Shown piece by piece: positions 1 through 6,943 of a DNA stretch of 25,157 nt. Where the stretch lies: IMG/VR virus record IMGVR_UViG_3300031227_000390, positions 1-25,157 of that record, one strand, 5' to 3'. The stretch is from a virus. The notes beneath the pieces were generated by a model that saw only the letters and a list, made by a program, of their open reading frames with translations, was not told the origin of the DNA and searched no databases. Made by a program: the position numbers and the translations under genes. Each line of letters begins with the position of its first letter. Position 1 is the stretch's first letter.

Positions 1-15
1 TTGGAGGAAAAAGTT

Positions 16-180
16 ATGCCAAAAAATGTGATATGTAAGAACTGTGGTGGAATAGCAATCATTGGTAATGTATGCACCACGTGCCAGAGTTGTGGTGCGT
101 CAGTAGATCCCAATACTGGTGAACCATATCGAGATAATGGCAAGGTCGTTTTATCGTCATCGTTTGGTGGAGACATATAA
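16..180 (+). CDS. Zinc-ribbon mini-protein, 54 aa
   Basis: An ATG sits 9 nt after a strong GGAGG site at the left edge and opens a complete 54-residue frame. The product has cysteine pairs C7/C10 and C23/C26, with an extra C20, spaced as in a small zinc ribbon (ICKNCGG and CQSCGA). The tail is short and polar, and no other domain is visible. It is the first complete gene of a plus-strand operon and ends 1 nt before the next start. The fold is inferred from cysteine spacing; the function is unknown, with nucleic-acid or protein binding being typical of the fold. Confidence 0.7.
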   Translation: MPKNVICKNCGGIAIIGNVCTTCQSCGASVDPNTGEPYRDNGKVVLSSSFGGDI

Positions 181-181
181 T

Positions 182-349
182 ATGAAAATGTATATGCCAG
201 TGTTTTTGGATTACGAGATGGCGGTCGATGACAATGTATATTACTCTGAAACCAAAGCACAGAAAAGGGCAGATCGGTTGAACAAGCTCGATAACAGTTC
301 GTATTGGTGTGTTCACAATTTAACTGTAAGAGACAAACAGGTGAAATGA
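182..349 (+). CDS. Hypothetical protein, 55 aa
   Basis: This short polar protein is not recognised. It begins MKMYMPVFLDYEMAVDDN and ends with a basic stretch, with a predicted mixed fold. The chosen ATG lies 1 nt after the previous stop, behind a weak GGTGGA site. An in-frame ATG at 119 would overlap the zinc-ribbon gene and lacks a ribosome site. The gene stops 1 nt before the next start, so it is translated within the same operon. No membrane segment or metal motif is seen. Confidence 0.6.
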   Translation: MKMYMPVFLDYEMAVDDNVYYSETKAQKRADRLNKLDNSSYWCVHNLTVRDKQVK

Positions 350-350
350 A

Positions 351-608
351 ATGAAAAGAGCAGATAAGCATCTCGAACCATGTGAAGATACTGAATGTAG
401 GTATGAACATTTTGGAATATGTTCTTTTGGATTAAGAAACAGTCATGGTTGTGAGAAAATGACCATTGAAACAGAATTGAAAAAACTCCATGATAGGGAA
501 GAGTATATTGATGACGTGTGCCCCAAATGTGGTTGTAAAAAAGCAATTTTTGGTGATGATTTTATCGAATGTGCTAACAAGAAATGTGATTATTGGAGAG
601 CAATATAA
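351..608 (+). CDS. Cysteine-rich zinc-binding protein, 85 aa
   Basis: The start follows AGGTGA at a good distance. The first half carries scattered cysteines (PCEDTECRYEHFGICSFG). The second half has a ribbon-like arrangement, CPKCGCKK followed about 15 residues later by CANKKC, suggesting one or two zinc sites. The sequence around the internal Met at 459 is identical over 17 bp to the start of the next gene (608-624). The protein may therefore be a fusion of an old short gene and a duplicated start, or translation could also begin at 459. Its stop overlaps the next ATG. Function unknown. Confidence 0.65.
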   Translation: MKRADKHLEPCEDTECRYEHFGICSFGLRNSHGCEKMTIETELKKLHDREEYIDDVCPKCGCKKAIFGDDFIECANKKCDYWRAI

Positions 609-1564
609 TGACCATTGAAACAGATTATGAAAAGGTAGTTAAGGATCTGACAGAGTTCTTTCGTCGGGATGATTTTCAATGTGTTTCGACGATTGGGACG
701 ATTCAAATAGCTAAAGTATTCATGGATAGCTTGGAAAAGAATACCAAAGAAATCCATCCTAATGGAATAGTAAAAAGATCTGGTTCTGACTTTAAAAAAG
801 CTGTTTCAATTAATCATCCTGTTGATATGGAGTCTCCTGGTTATGTGAAAAAACCAAAGAAAGAAGGAACGTTCGAAAAGCTGTGGCGAGATTTGTATGC
901 TGGTCATGGTGGTGCAGTAGATATGCCTAATACTCTTGGGGATTTGATGAGACGGATGGCAAAGGGTAAATCATCAAAAGAAGATGAACTATTTGAGAAA
1001 ATGTGGAAAGAACTGTACGATAAAGGATGCAACCATGTGCATATACATGATACTCTTGGACATGTGATGATCTTAATAGAGAGGGAAAATTTGACAACAG
1101 AAAAAATATATGCGATGTTCAGAGAAGATAAACGAACATTTCATTCTGATAGTTTTCCACAGGCTGTAATTAATGAAGCATTTAACAAGATAATCAATAA
1201 GGTTCCTGAAAAGGTTGCGTCACTCAATTATAAACCAGGTGATTGGGTACGGTATGACACGTTGTTGAAAGTGGTTGGACCATACAAGTTGGATCCAGAT
1301 TATGTAACTGTTGAAGATCCCAACAATCCAGGTCCTCGGTTATTTCTTAAATCGCTATTGGAACCAGTAGGTGATCATAAAATTGACCGAATAGGTGATT
1401 TCAAGATAGGTTCACGAGTAGAACATAAAAATGCATTAGATTCTGGTACTATCGACAGCTTTTGTATTGGAGGAGATGGAAGAATGTGGCTCACCGTCTC
1501 AATTGACAGTGATCATACTCGTCACTGTTCCGACCCCATTGAGAATTGGAAACTGGTAAGGTGA
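608..1564 (+). CDS. Hypothetical protein with internal repeat and paired SH3-like C-terminal domain, 318 aa
   Basis: This is the largest gene of the left operon. The ATG overlaps the previous stop (TAATG), and this start is preferred over an upstream in-frame codon inside the previous gene. Residues about 89-117 and 129-158 form an imperfect tandem repeat (FEKLWRDLY... against FEKMWKELY..., each ending in a TLG motif). The C-terminal third has two beta-rich units opening with KPGDWV and KIGSRV, as in small SH3/KOW-like barrels. The same two-part region recurs in the gene at 5541-6056, so the two are paralogues in that part. The fold is inferred and the function is unknown. Confidence 0.75.
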   Translation: MTIETDYEKVVKDLTEFFRRDDFQCVSTIGTIQIAKVFMDSLEKNTKEIHPNGIVKRSGSDFKKAVSINHPVDMESPGYVKKPKKEGTFEKLWRDLYAGHGGAVDMPNTLGDLMRRMAKGKSSKEDELFEKMWKELYDKGCNHVHIHDTLGHVMILIERENLTTEKIYAMFREDKRTFHSDSFPQAVINEAFNKIINKVPEKVASLNYKPGDWVRYDTLLKVVGPYKLDPDYVTVEDPNNPGPRLFLKSLLEPVGDHKIDRIGDFKIGSRVEHKNALDSGTIDSFCIGGDGRMWLTVSIDSDHTRHCSDPIENWKLVR

Positions 1565-1570
1565 AATGAA

Positions 1571-1714
1571 ATGACCGAGATAAAAGAAAAGTATATCACG
1601 TTGCATAAACAGACACTCAACTGTACATTGACCGTCACAGTTAAAGACGATGGTGGATCATTGAGTGACATTGAAAAGAGGGCAAAGTCCCTTATAAAAG
1701 AGTTGGCGGAGTAA
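1571..1714 (+). CDS. Hypothetical mini-protein, 47 aa
   Basis: A short frame starts at an ATG behind AAGGTGA, the same junction (AGGTGAAATGAAATGA) used before the gene at 351. The product is MTEIKEKYITLHKQ followed by a strand-rich stretch (NCTLTVTVKDDGG) and a helical end, so a small alpha/beta fold is possible. It fills the gap between two confident genes and stops 2 nt before the next start, which supports it as real. No family is recognised. Confidence 0.6.
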   Translation: MTEIKEKYITLHKQTLNCTLTVTVKDDGGSLSDIEKRAKSLIKELAE

Positions 1715-1716
1715 CA

Positions 1717-1959
1717 ATGACTGACATGAAAGAAAAAGCAACAGCCACGGACATGGACCTTGGTAAGCTCGGGACATTCAACGTACTTAATGATGTTATT
1801 TACGCCAAGCTATCACCATTAGATCTTGGTTATATCGAGGGACTGTTAAAGAAAGATCTTGAAGAGTGCTGTGATGTTAATCATATATCCGCCTATATCG
1901 ATACTTATGAATATTTCAAAGAACTGCTTGAATCATATCATATGAGGAGGAAAAAGTGA
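1717..1959 (+). CDS. Hypothetical helical protein, 80 aa
   Basis: The product looks largely helical, with two cysteines side by side (LEECCDVNH) and a basic end (MRRKK). The start lies 2 nt after the preceding stop, so translational coupling is likely. The 3' end encodes the AGGAGG ribosome site of the next gene, showing how tightly the operon is packed. No motif or family is recognised. Confidence 0.65.
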   Translation: MTDMKEKATATDMDLGKLGTFNVLNDVIYAKLSPLDLGYIEGLLKKDLEECCDVNHISAYIDTYEYFKELLESYHMRRKK

Positions 1960-1960
1960 T

Positions 1961-2287
1961 ATGACATCGACCGATCAACATGAACAAGTAACGGTATATA
2001 TTGGAAACAATAGATATATCCAAGTTGATAAGAAACTTGCACCGCTTGTCGTCGAGCTTAATAAACTTGATATGGCAACCTTATATTGTTGTGAAGGCGA
2101 TATGAATGATGATCGTATGATCGTATTAGATACTACTACATTAACCATTGAGCAGTGGCCACCCAACAAATTAATACTACGATGGAAGGATCGTAACACC
2201 GAAGGAATCAAGGATCAGATAAAGATAATTGACAACAAAGAATTAATCAAGCATATGAAAAAGATAGATGGACATAAGGAGGAATGA
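1961..2287 (+). CDS. Hypothetical phage-type protein with LN-x-YCCEGD motif, 108 aa
   Basis: A strong AGGAGG site precedes the ATG. The middle contains VELNKLDMATLYCCEGD, which from memory resembles the motif of a widespread small phage and prokaryotic family (LNxKGYxTxxxCxGH) with no established function. The C-terminal part alternates strands and helices. The last codons lie inside a 27-bp segment repeated exactly at 3212-3238, where it forms the leader of another gene. Family assignment is tentative because it rests on one motif. Confidence 0.7.
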   Translation: MTSTDQHEQVTVYIGNNRYIQVDKKLAPLVVELNKLDMATLYCCEGDMNDDRMIVLDTTTLTIEQWPPNKLILRWKDRNTEGIKDQIKIIDNKELIKHMKKIDGHKEE

Positions 2288-2290
2288 CCC

Positions 2291-2614
2291 ATGACAACGA
2301 TAGAAGAACTTGAAAAGGAAATATCAGATAGAGAAGTTCAGATAAAGAATTGGACTCCTGAGATACCTGATGAATTGAAAGCCCTAAAAACCATTCAAAT
2401 GACTGCTAAAAATTTATTGGTGGCTTTGCATCGTAAGGAATCTGAGATACGGCATGAAAAGCAAAGACAAATCTTCATAGGAGCAACTGTAATTGATATT
2501 GATATAAATGATGTCTATAAGATAGAAGAAGTTGTTCTCAAAAAAGGAGATAAAAAGATCAGACTATCACCTGCGATTCAATATGGAATAGCTTATGATG
2601 TAGAGGATGCATGA
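2291..2614 (+). CDS. Coiled-coil hypothetical protein, 107 aa
   Basis: The start is preceded by AAGGAGG. The N-terminal 60 residues are charged and heptad-like (IEELEKEISDREVQIKNW, later HRKESEIRHEKQ), suggesting a coiled coil and probable oligomer. The C-terminal 45 residues look beta-rich (FIGATVIDIDINDVYKIEEV). Its stop overlaps the next start in an ATGA arrangement. No family is recognised. Confidence 0.7.
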   Translation: MTTIEELEKEISDREVQIKNWTPEIPDELKALKTIQMTAKNLLVALHRKESEIRHEKQRQIFIGATVIDIDINDVYKIEEVVLKKGDKKIRLSPAIQYGIAYDVEDA

Positions 2615-2877
2615 TTAACATGCCACTATGTAAAGAATGCAGATCAATAGGCAAGGTGAAACCCAAACCTCCAGTATGTGACCGTTGCGGACTTGAAATA
2701 CATACAGTGCCCGACTTCGGTTATATTGAGGTGAAAAACGGTTTGGATGGTCCATCCTCATTAAAATTATTCCGTGACTTCAAGCGGTTGTGGTTTCCAC
2801 TTCCTGAAGGAATCAGGCGATTGGATAAAGATAAAGCAAAAAATAAATCACATTCTTTGGAGGGTGACAAGAAATGA
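2611..2877 (+). CDS. Zinc-ribbon protein, 88 aa
   Basis: The ATG overlaps the preceding stop. Four cysteines in two pairs (CKECRS near residue 7 and CDRCGL near residue 23) make a compact N-terminal zinc ribbon. A region of about 60 residues with aromatic and basic positions follows, ending in a charged tail. The CDRCGL knuckle is typical of ribbons in nucleic-acid-binding proteins, but the partner is unknown. A second in-frame ATG at 2620 is possible. Confidence 0.7.
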   Translation: MINMPLCKECRSIGKVKPKPPVCDRCGLEIHTVPDFGYIEVKNGLDGPSSLKLFRDFKRLWFPLPEGIRRLDKDKAKNKSHSLEGDKK

Positions 2878-2957
2878 AATTTATAACAGCGCAGAATGGA
2901 ATCAGAATGTATGGCAACAATGGGACTATTTTCAACCAGAGACCCATACCCCTTTGA
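2874..2957 (+). CDS. Possible mini-protein, 27 aa
   Basis: An ATG overlaps the previous stop (ATGA) and sits about 10 nt after TTGGAGG, a good ribosome site. The frame runs 27 codons (MKFITAQNGIRMYGNNGTIF and a short tail). A competing frame starts at GTG 2864 and ends at 2992, giving 42 residues rich in W, N and Q. Only one is likely real, and the spacing of the ribosome site favours this one. No function can be assigned. Confidence 0.35.
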   Translation: MKFITAQNGIRMYGNNGTIFNQRPIPL

Positions 2958-2988
2958 TATTCAAAGGAAAAAAGAGGAGGAAATATAA

Positions 2989-3213
2989 ATGAATGATTGG
3001 GAGTATGAAACTTGTCATCTTTGTACAAGAGAACAGAGATTAGCGTGGGTTACAGATGATGTAAAATGGAAATCTGTAATGTTATCAATGCCAAGTCACA
3101 TACAGAACTCACCAGTATGCCTTGAATGTTTCTTGAAAATAGCAGACGATGAAAATATCAAAATAAACATTGATGATGTACAATTCGAAGGAATAGTACA
3201 GAACTGTAAATAA
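2989..3213 (+). CDS. Zinc-finger-like protein, 74 aa
   Basis: An AGAGGAGG site precedes the ATG. Two CxxC pairs about 35 residues apart (CHLCTR at residue 9 and CLECFL at residue 44) suggest one four-cysteine zinc site holding a small domain, with a strand between. The tail is acidic. The stop is followed directly by the 27-bp repeat that serves as leader for the next gene. Function unknown. Confidence 0.7.
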   Translation: MNDWEYETCHLCTREQRLAWVTDDVKWKSVMLSMPSHIQNSPVCLECFLKIADDENIKINIDDVQFEGIVQNCK

Positions 3214-3243
3214 AAGATAGATGGACATAAGGAGGAATCTAAG

Positions 3244-3663
3244 ATGAACTTTGAAGGAGAACACGACACATTAATACACGTATTGGATGAAGGACATTAC
3301 CTTGGCCATTGGGAGCGATTCAGCGAAGGCTGGCGGTGGTATCCAAATGAGTTTATTCCACCTACATTAACCTTTGATCAGATGGCTGAAATGGTCGAGC
3401 ATGTACAATCAGTTGAAAAGAAACGATTGGAGGAAGACAAACCAATTACTCACAAAAGTGATGGTGGGAATGTTGGCTCAACAGAATTCAATATTGTAGA
3501 TTGTCCTGACCGTGGTGGTGATCATATAGTAGAATACTTTGATTGCCCGGATTGTGGTGGTGTAGGGACATTTATAGAGATGGAAGGTCGAATGGATAAT
3601 GATTTCAAAGCGGTTGAGATAGAATGCAGACGATGTAATGGTACTGGTAAGGTGAACAAGTGA
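3244..3663 (+). CDS. Protein with DnaJ-type cysteine motifs, 139 aa
   Basis: The N-terminal part is aromatic and acidic (HWERFSEGWRWYPNEF). The C-terminal part carries two CxxCxGxG units, CPDCGGVG and CRRCNGTG, the repeats that bind zinc in the central domain of DnaJ/Hsp40 chaperones. There is no J-domain and no HPD motif, so this is not a DnaJ orthologue but a small protein using the same zinc module. Such stand-alone modules are common in phages and in redox or chaperone-like proteins. The GGAGG site lies in the repeated 27-bp leader. Confidence 0.75.
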   Translation: MNFEGEHDTLIHVLDEGHYLGHWERFSEGWRWYPNEFIPPTLTFDQMAEMVEHVQSVEKKRLEEDKPITHKSDGGNVGSTEFNIVDCPDRGGDHIVEYFDCPDCGGVGTFIEMEGRMDNDFKAVEIECRRCNGTGKVNK

Positions 3664-3860
3664 ATGATAAGACAAGAAAGAGGCTGATGTCTATATATAT
3701 TAGAATTAAAAATCATAATTTATCAATTACTTATTTTTTGAAAGAAACATGCCCTTCATGTGAATTTTATTGTAAATGTCCTAAATATTGTTGGAAAGAT
3801 GGTAAACCTCAAAATTGGGAACCAAATGAAATAGTATTGAATAAGATTTTGGAGTTGTAG
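3660..3860 (+). CDS. Cysteine-rich small protein, 66 aa
   Basis: The frame begins at GTG overlapping the previous stop (GTGA), with AAGGTG upstream. A later in-frame ATG at 3687 is the alternative start. The middle contains CPSCEFYCKCPKYCW, a dense five-cysteine cluster likely to bind zinc or form disulfides. Codon use here is more A/T-rich than in its neighbours. No family is recognised. Confidence 0.55.
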   Translation: MNDKTRKRLMSIYIRIKNHNLSITYFLKETCPSCEFYCKCPKYCWKDGKPQNWEPNEIVLNKILEL

Positions 3861-3872
3861 GAGATGATGTAA

Positions 3873-3992
3873 ATGTTAGCATATATCATATTAGGCACTA
3901 TACTTGCCCTTGCCTTCCTCGTTGTTGCATGGGCTATTATCGACCTCCGACGCGGTTACATGAATATTATAGAGTATCTTGGGGAGGAGTAA
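3873..3992 (+). CDS. Single-span membrane mini-protein, 39 aa
   Basis: An ATG behind TAGGAGATG opens a 39-codon frame. Residues about 3-24 form one hydrophobic helix (AYIILGTILALAFLVVAWAI), followed by basic DLRRG and an acidic tail. The positive-inside rule suggests a cytoplasmic C-terminus. The stop overlaps the next start (TAATG). Its role is unknown; small viral membrane proteins of this size include lysis and superinfection factors, but nothing specific supports that here. Confidence 0.6.
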   Translation: MLAYIILGTILALAFLVVAWAIIDLRRGYMNIIEYLGEE

Positions 3993-4186
3993 TGATGGTA
4001 AGTTACTTGGATAAGTTGATTAAGAAGTTGATTAAGAGGTTGATAAAAAAAGTTAAGTTTTTGGATTCGGATTGGGATGTGTGTTGGGAAGGATTTCATG
4101 ATATTGATGGATTTGGAGATGGTTATGTTCCAAAATTTAATTATACCCCTGATAATAGTATTATACCAAAGGAGGATGTGGAATGA
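3992..4186 (+). CDS. Hypothetical protein with amphipathic basic N-terminus, 64 aa
   Basis: Two adjacent in-frame ATGs follow GGGGAGG; the first overlaps the previous stop. The N-terminus contains repeated LIKK/LIKR units (LDKLIKKLIKRLIKKVKFL), which would form a cationic amphipathic helix able to touch membrane or nucleic acid. The rest is acidic and glycine/aromatic-rich. The direct neighbour upstream is a membrane mini-protein. It ends in KEDVE because its last codons are the repeated ribosome site of the next gene. Confidence 0.6.
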   Translation: MMVSYLDKLIKKLIKRLIKKVKFLDSDWDVCWEGFHDIDGFGDGYVPKFNYTPDNSIIPKEDVE

Positions 4187-4368
4187 AAGGTTGGGATAAG
4201 ATAACAATACTCGTACCGAGGAACCGATATTTTTTAGTGAAAAGGTTATTAGAGAAAATATCAGTACATTGTGAGATCAGCACTGAGTATGATAGTGGTG
4301 AACCATCCAAAGAATTTATGAAAATTATACCTGATCCATACAAAGAGTTAAAGGAGGATGTGGAATGA
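4183..4368 (+). CDS. Hypothetical protein, 61 aa
   Basis: The ATG overlaps the previous stop (ATGA), with AAAGGAGG 10 nt upstream. The product is a small alpha/beta-looking protein (DKITILVPRNRYFLVKRLLE) and also ends in KEDVE. The 21-bp segment around its start (4168-4188) recurs exactly around the next start (4350-4370), so the two starts share one duplicated initiation unit. No family is recognised. Confidence 0.65.
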   Translation: MKGWDKITILVPRNRYFLVKRLLEKISVHCEISTEYDSGEPSKEFMKIIPDPYKELKEDVE

Positions 4369-4667
4369 AAAGTTTGAACGAGTTGGAAGCTGAGATAAGG
4401 AATGAGCCATGGGAGGTCTCAGTCTTTGAAAGTGATAATTCAATAACCATTAGTCTACATAAGGGATTGATGTCAATAGATCCCAGGAGTCCAAGTTATT
4501 GGAAGTATAATAAGATAGTAAGACCTCCAAACATTATACAAAGAAAACTCGGGATAACTTATCAAGACAAGTATGATAAGGTAATGCGGAACATATTGGA
4601 GTTCCAAAAGAAGATCAATAAAGAATTGATGGAGAACAATGCAAAAGTGGATTCAGTCACCACTTGA
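4365..4667 (+). CDS. Hypothetical protein, 100 aa
   Basis: The start uses the second copy of the AAAGGAGG...ATGAAA junction and overlaps the previous stop. The first 40 residues look strand-rich, and the last 40 are helical and charged (DKYDKVMRNILEFQKKINKE). No motif, membrane segment or cysteine pair is present. It is part of the left operon and of unknown function. Confidence 0.65.
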   Translation: MKSLNELEAEIRNEPWEVSVFESDNSITISLHKGLMSIDPRSPSYWKYNKIVRPPNIIQRKLGITYQDKYDKVMRNILEFQKKINKELMENNAKVDSVTT

Positions 4668-4683
4668 AAGGAAGGTGAATAAG

Positions 4684-4863
4684 ATGAGAATTAAGCATAA
4701 ACCCGAACCGATGATATCAGATGAAAGGGTAATTACAAAGTTCTTATTATTCCCAAAACGGATAGGTGATGAGGAAAGATGGTTAGAAAGAGCGACCTTT
4801 AGACAAGAATATGTGGAAGGATATAATAATGGACGATTTTGGATTGATATATCATGGGTGTGA
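4684..4863 (+). CDS. Hypothetical protein, 59 aa
   Basis: The ATG lies behind AAGGAAGGTGAAT, which decides the start over an upstream in-frame codon at 4639 inside the previous gene. The protein is basic and aromatic (MRIKHKPEP... ERWLERATFRQEYVEGYNNG). No family is recognised. The next start comes 5 nt after its stop. Confidence 0.6.
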   Translation: MRIKHKPEPMISDERVITKFLLFPKRIGDEERWLERATFRQEYVEGYNNGRFWIDISWV

Positions 4864-4868
4864 AGTAA

Positions 4869-5042
4869 ATGCGATACTGGTTAACCGGAATAATAGCTTC
4901 AAAGAATGGCATCTCTGGAGCTATAACAGAGTTGGAACAGATCGAAATATCAAGGGAGCAAGTTGATAAGATCAAGGGCATTGTTGATAGTAAAGAAACC
5001 GAAATTGGATCGCTTATCATTTATGATGAGGTGTTGGTATGA
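4869..5042 (+). CDS. Hypothetical protein, 57 aa
   Basis: A complete 57-codon frame fills the gap between two confident genes. Its stop overlaps the next start (ATGA), which supports it. The sequence (MRYWLTGIIASKNGISGAIT, then an acidic/basic helix) suggests a short helical protein. The ribosome site is weak (GTGAAG), so coupling to the previous gene is likely. Function unknown. Confidence 0.55.
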   Translation: MRYWLTGIIASKNGISGAITELEQIEISREQVDKIKGIVDSKETEIGSLIIYDEVLV

Positions 5043-5539
5043 AAGAATCTGCAAAGCGTTTAATAATTGTTGGGCTTGAGATTATGGTTATGGTATTATT
5101 TATCCAGTTGGCTACGGCAATCGGTGGGGTGTCGGGTAGGATAATGATAGGTATGCTTTTTTTGGTAGCACTTGTGTTATTGATAATTTGTATATTTGTA
5201 TGGATTGATATGTGCAAGGAGGGTTATAAAGTGACAATTTGGCAAAAGATAAGAATGGTATTTAGCAGGAAAGGGCATGTCTTGGATATCAAGGACTCAG
5301 AGATTACTGTTGAGGGACCATTGGTGGTAAGGAATAGCATGATATACCGCAATATCATAAGCATTAACACGGACCCAAAGACTACTCCGTTAATTATCGT
5401 ATGTACCCCCATCATAGGTAGAAATAAGGTATTCGCGTATAATACTATACTGAACCGATGGGATGAAGAAGAAGGTGAAAAGAACGAAGAGCTCATCAAG
5501 AAAGCAGAGTTGGCATATCAAAAACAGGTGAGTGAATAA
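5039..5539 (+). CDS. Two-span membrane protein with C-terminal cytoplasmic domain, 166 aa
   Basis: Residues about 8-28 and 34-55 are two hydrophobic helices separated by a short glycine-rich turn. A domain of about 105 residues that looks beta-rich (HVLDIKDSEITVEGPLVVRN) follows, with an acidic helical tail. The layout resembles small PH-like or YcxB-type membrane-anchored proteins, but that is only an impression. The start overlaps the previous stop. Role unknown; modification of the host membrane is possible. Confidence 0.7.
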   Translation: MKESAKRLIIVGLEIMVMVLFIQLATAIGGVSGRIMIGMLFLVALVLLIICIFVWIDMCKEGYKVTIWQKIRMVFSRKGHVLDIKDSEITVEGPLVVRNSMIYRNIISINTDPKTTPLIIVCTPIIGRNKVFAYNTILNRWDEEEGEKNEELIKKAELAYQKQVSE

Positions 5540-5540
5540 G

Positions 5541-6056
5541 ATGATAACAAAAGAAGAATTTCTAAAACGGGATATTCATTATTGGGAAGAGGATTGGGAA
5601 GAGGGGATGACCAGCGGAAGGATGGAACTCTTTTCTGATACAATAGCACAATTGCTTCCATCCGAAAGGGCGCCAGTTAAACAAGCGTATAGTAAAGGGG
5701 AATGGGTATGGGTTATTGGAGAGGGAGTAAACCAGATAATTTCGTTACATACAACAGAGTTAGGAGATGATTGTCCTACCACTTACCATCTTAAATATCC
5801 TACCGAGAATAGTCAGACACGTGTATTTGTAACAAACATGGAGCCGATAGGTAGCAGGATAATCGAACAGGTGGGCAATTTTGAAATAGGGAGCAAGGTT
5901 TGGTATCATGGGGACGACGAAATTGCACCCGTATATTTAACCATTGAATCTTTTAAACTGCTTGCTCTTCATAACATGATGGCACGTTTTGATGAACTTA
6001 TCTCGAGTGTATCGATCAACATAAACGAGCTTTTCAATGTAGCGAAGGTACAATAG
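5541..6056 (+). CDS. Hypothetical protein sharing an SH3-like region with the 608-1564 product, 171 aa
   Basis: The ATG after CAGGTGAGTGAATAAG is chosen over GTG at 5532 because of spacing. Residues about 55-130 contain SKGEWVWV, then METIG-like text (NMEPIG), then QVGNFEIGSKVWY. These align in order with KPGDWVRY, LLEPVG and RIGDFKIGSRVEH of the gene at 608-1564. The shared part is probably two small beta barrels. The N-terminal region is acidic and helical. This is the last gene of the first left-hand operon; a promoter follows. Function unknown. Confidence 0.7.
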   Translation: MITKEEFLKRDIHYWEEDWEEGMTSGRMELFSDTIAQLLPSERAPVKQAYSKGEWVWVIGEGVNQIISLHTTELGDDCPTTYHLKYPTENSQTRVFVTNMEPIGSRIIEQVGNFEIGSKVWYHGDDEIAPVYLTIESFKLLALHNMMARFDELISSVSININELFNVAKVQ

Positions 6057-6067
6057 GTTCATAAATG

Positions 6068-6088
6068 TTTAAATAATATTACAACGTT
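6068..6088 (+). promoter_or_regulatory. TATA promoter, class A copy 1
   Basis: TTTAAATAATAT is an archaeal TATA box located about 35 nt before the ATG at 6107, so the transcript would have a short leader. The 21-bp element recurs exactly at 6404-6424 ahead of another gene, which supports a functional promoter rather than random A/T-rich sequence. Confidence 0.65.
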
Positions 6089-6106
6089 TATGCGTTAGTG
6101 AGTAAT

Positions 6107-6271
6107 ATGACTGAGCTACATGAATTCAAGACTGAACTGATCAGCACAATGGAGCGTGAACGACATGTCATACCACTTGATTTAAATCGGATCAGCAAAG
6201 CGAATCGTGAATTAACTGAACTTCTTGAGACGATGAATGATCTCCCACCTTATAAACCGCTGGTGAAGTGA
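6107..6271 (+). CDS. Hypothetical helical mini-protein, 54 aa
   Basis: This 54-codon frame starts at an ATG about 10 nt after the expected transcription start of the class A promoter. The product is almost wholly helical and charged (MTELHEFKTELISTMERERH; later ANRELTELLETMNDLPP). There is no strong ribosome site, so the gene may be translated from a very short leader. It is first in a new short operon with the next membrane mini-protein. Function unknown. Confidence 0.6.
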   Translation: MTELHEFKTELISTMERERHVIPLDLNRISKANRELTELLETMNDLPPYKPLVK

Positions 6272-6272
6272 A

Positions 6273-6371
6273 ATGACAACAATGGAAGAAGCACATAAAA
6301 TATGGATGGTGTTTATAACTGGACTGTATATTGTTTATATTGTAGTTGCTTATATTGTAGTGATAAAATAA
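6273..6371 (+). CDS. Single-span membrane mini-protein, 32 aa
   Basis: The start lies 1 nt after the preceding stop behind GGTGAAGTG. After a short polar head (MTTMEEAHKIW), about 20 hydrophobic residues rich in I, V and Y (VFITGLYIVYIVVAYIVVI) form one membrane helix ending in a single lysine. Such a minimal membrane protein could be a regulator of a larger partner or a lysis-type factor. Nothing in the context decides. Confidence 0.5.
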   Translation: MTTMEEAHKIWMVFITGLYIVYIVVAYIVVIK

Positions 6372-6403
6372 GTACTATCTTTGGAGGAATGAAACAAGTA
6401 ATA

Positions 6404-6424
6404 TTTAAATAATATTACAACGTT
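6404..6424 (+). promoter_or_regulatory. TATA promoter, class A copy 2
   Basis: This is an exact copy of the 21-bp element at 6068-6088. The TATA box TTTAAATA lies about 45 nt before the ATG at 6453, leaving a leader that contains the AAGGAG ribosome site. Confidence 0.65.
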
Positions 6425-6452
6425 ACAACATTGATCATAAGGAGCCACAACA

Positions 6453-6926
6453 ATGGATGAAGCATCGAAACACTATAAATTAGGTGACGATCTGAGAAAT
6501 ACAATACTTGAAGATGAAATAATTGACTTCGATGAAACTCCGAAGGATTATAAAACAGTCATTTCTTTGAAAGCGATAGTGTTGAAATTGTTTGAGGGAC
6601 TTGAAGATGACATTGTTAATGGAGCAATCAAAAAAGAAGCTATCGATAGGACAGAGTTTTCACTAAAAGACATAAAAACAGACACTTCTTTTCAAGAGGC
6701 AGTGTTGTCGTGTTTTAAGGGACTTGAAGAAGCAATTGCTAATTTACCAGACGGTGAAGAACTTATCCGTAAAAGGAAGTTTTCACTGAAGGAGATCAGA
6801 GAGGCATTACAGTATCATTATACTTTATGTGATGTTGATGGGTTTATCATGACTACGGAAAAGCTGGATGAAAAATTCACAGAACATTGGACAGAAATGA
6901 GGAAATATTTACTGAATAACAAGTAA
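6453..6926 (+). CDS. Hypothetical acidic protein with internal duplication, 157 aa
   Basis: The ribosome site AAGGAG precedes the ATG. Residues about 40-75 and 81-115 are imperfect copies: AIVLKLFEGLEDDI...FSLKDIK and EAVLSCFKGLEEAI...FSLKEIR. The protein is therefore built of two helical units plus a C-terminal helical tail. It is acidic, and no known domain is recognised. The segment spanning its ribosome site and start (6441-6458) recurs exactly at the next gene. Confidence 0.7.
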   Translation: MDEASKHYKLGDDLRNTILEDEIIDFDETPKDYKTVISLKAIVLKLFEGLEDDIVNGAIKKEAIDRTEFSLKDIKTDTSFQEAVLSCFKGLEEAIANLPDGEELIRKRKFSLKEIREALQYHYTLCDVDGFIMTTEKLDEKFTEHWTEMRKYLLNNK

Positions 6927-6943
6927 AAAATGGAGCCACAACA

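Noticed and set aside
2864-2992. GTG-started frame of 42 codons overlapping 2874-2957
   Set aside because: The GGAGG site touches the GTG with no spacing, while the spacing to ATG 2874 is good; kept only as an alternative.
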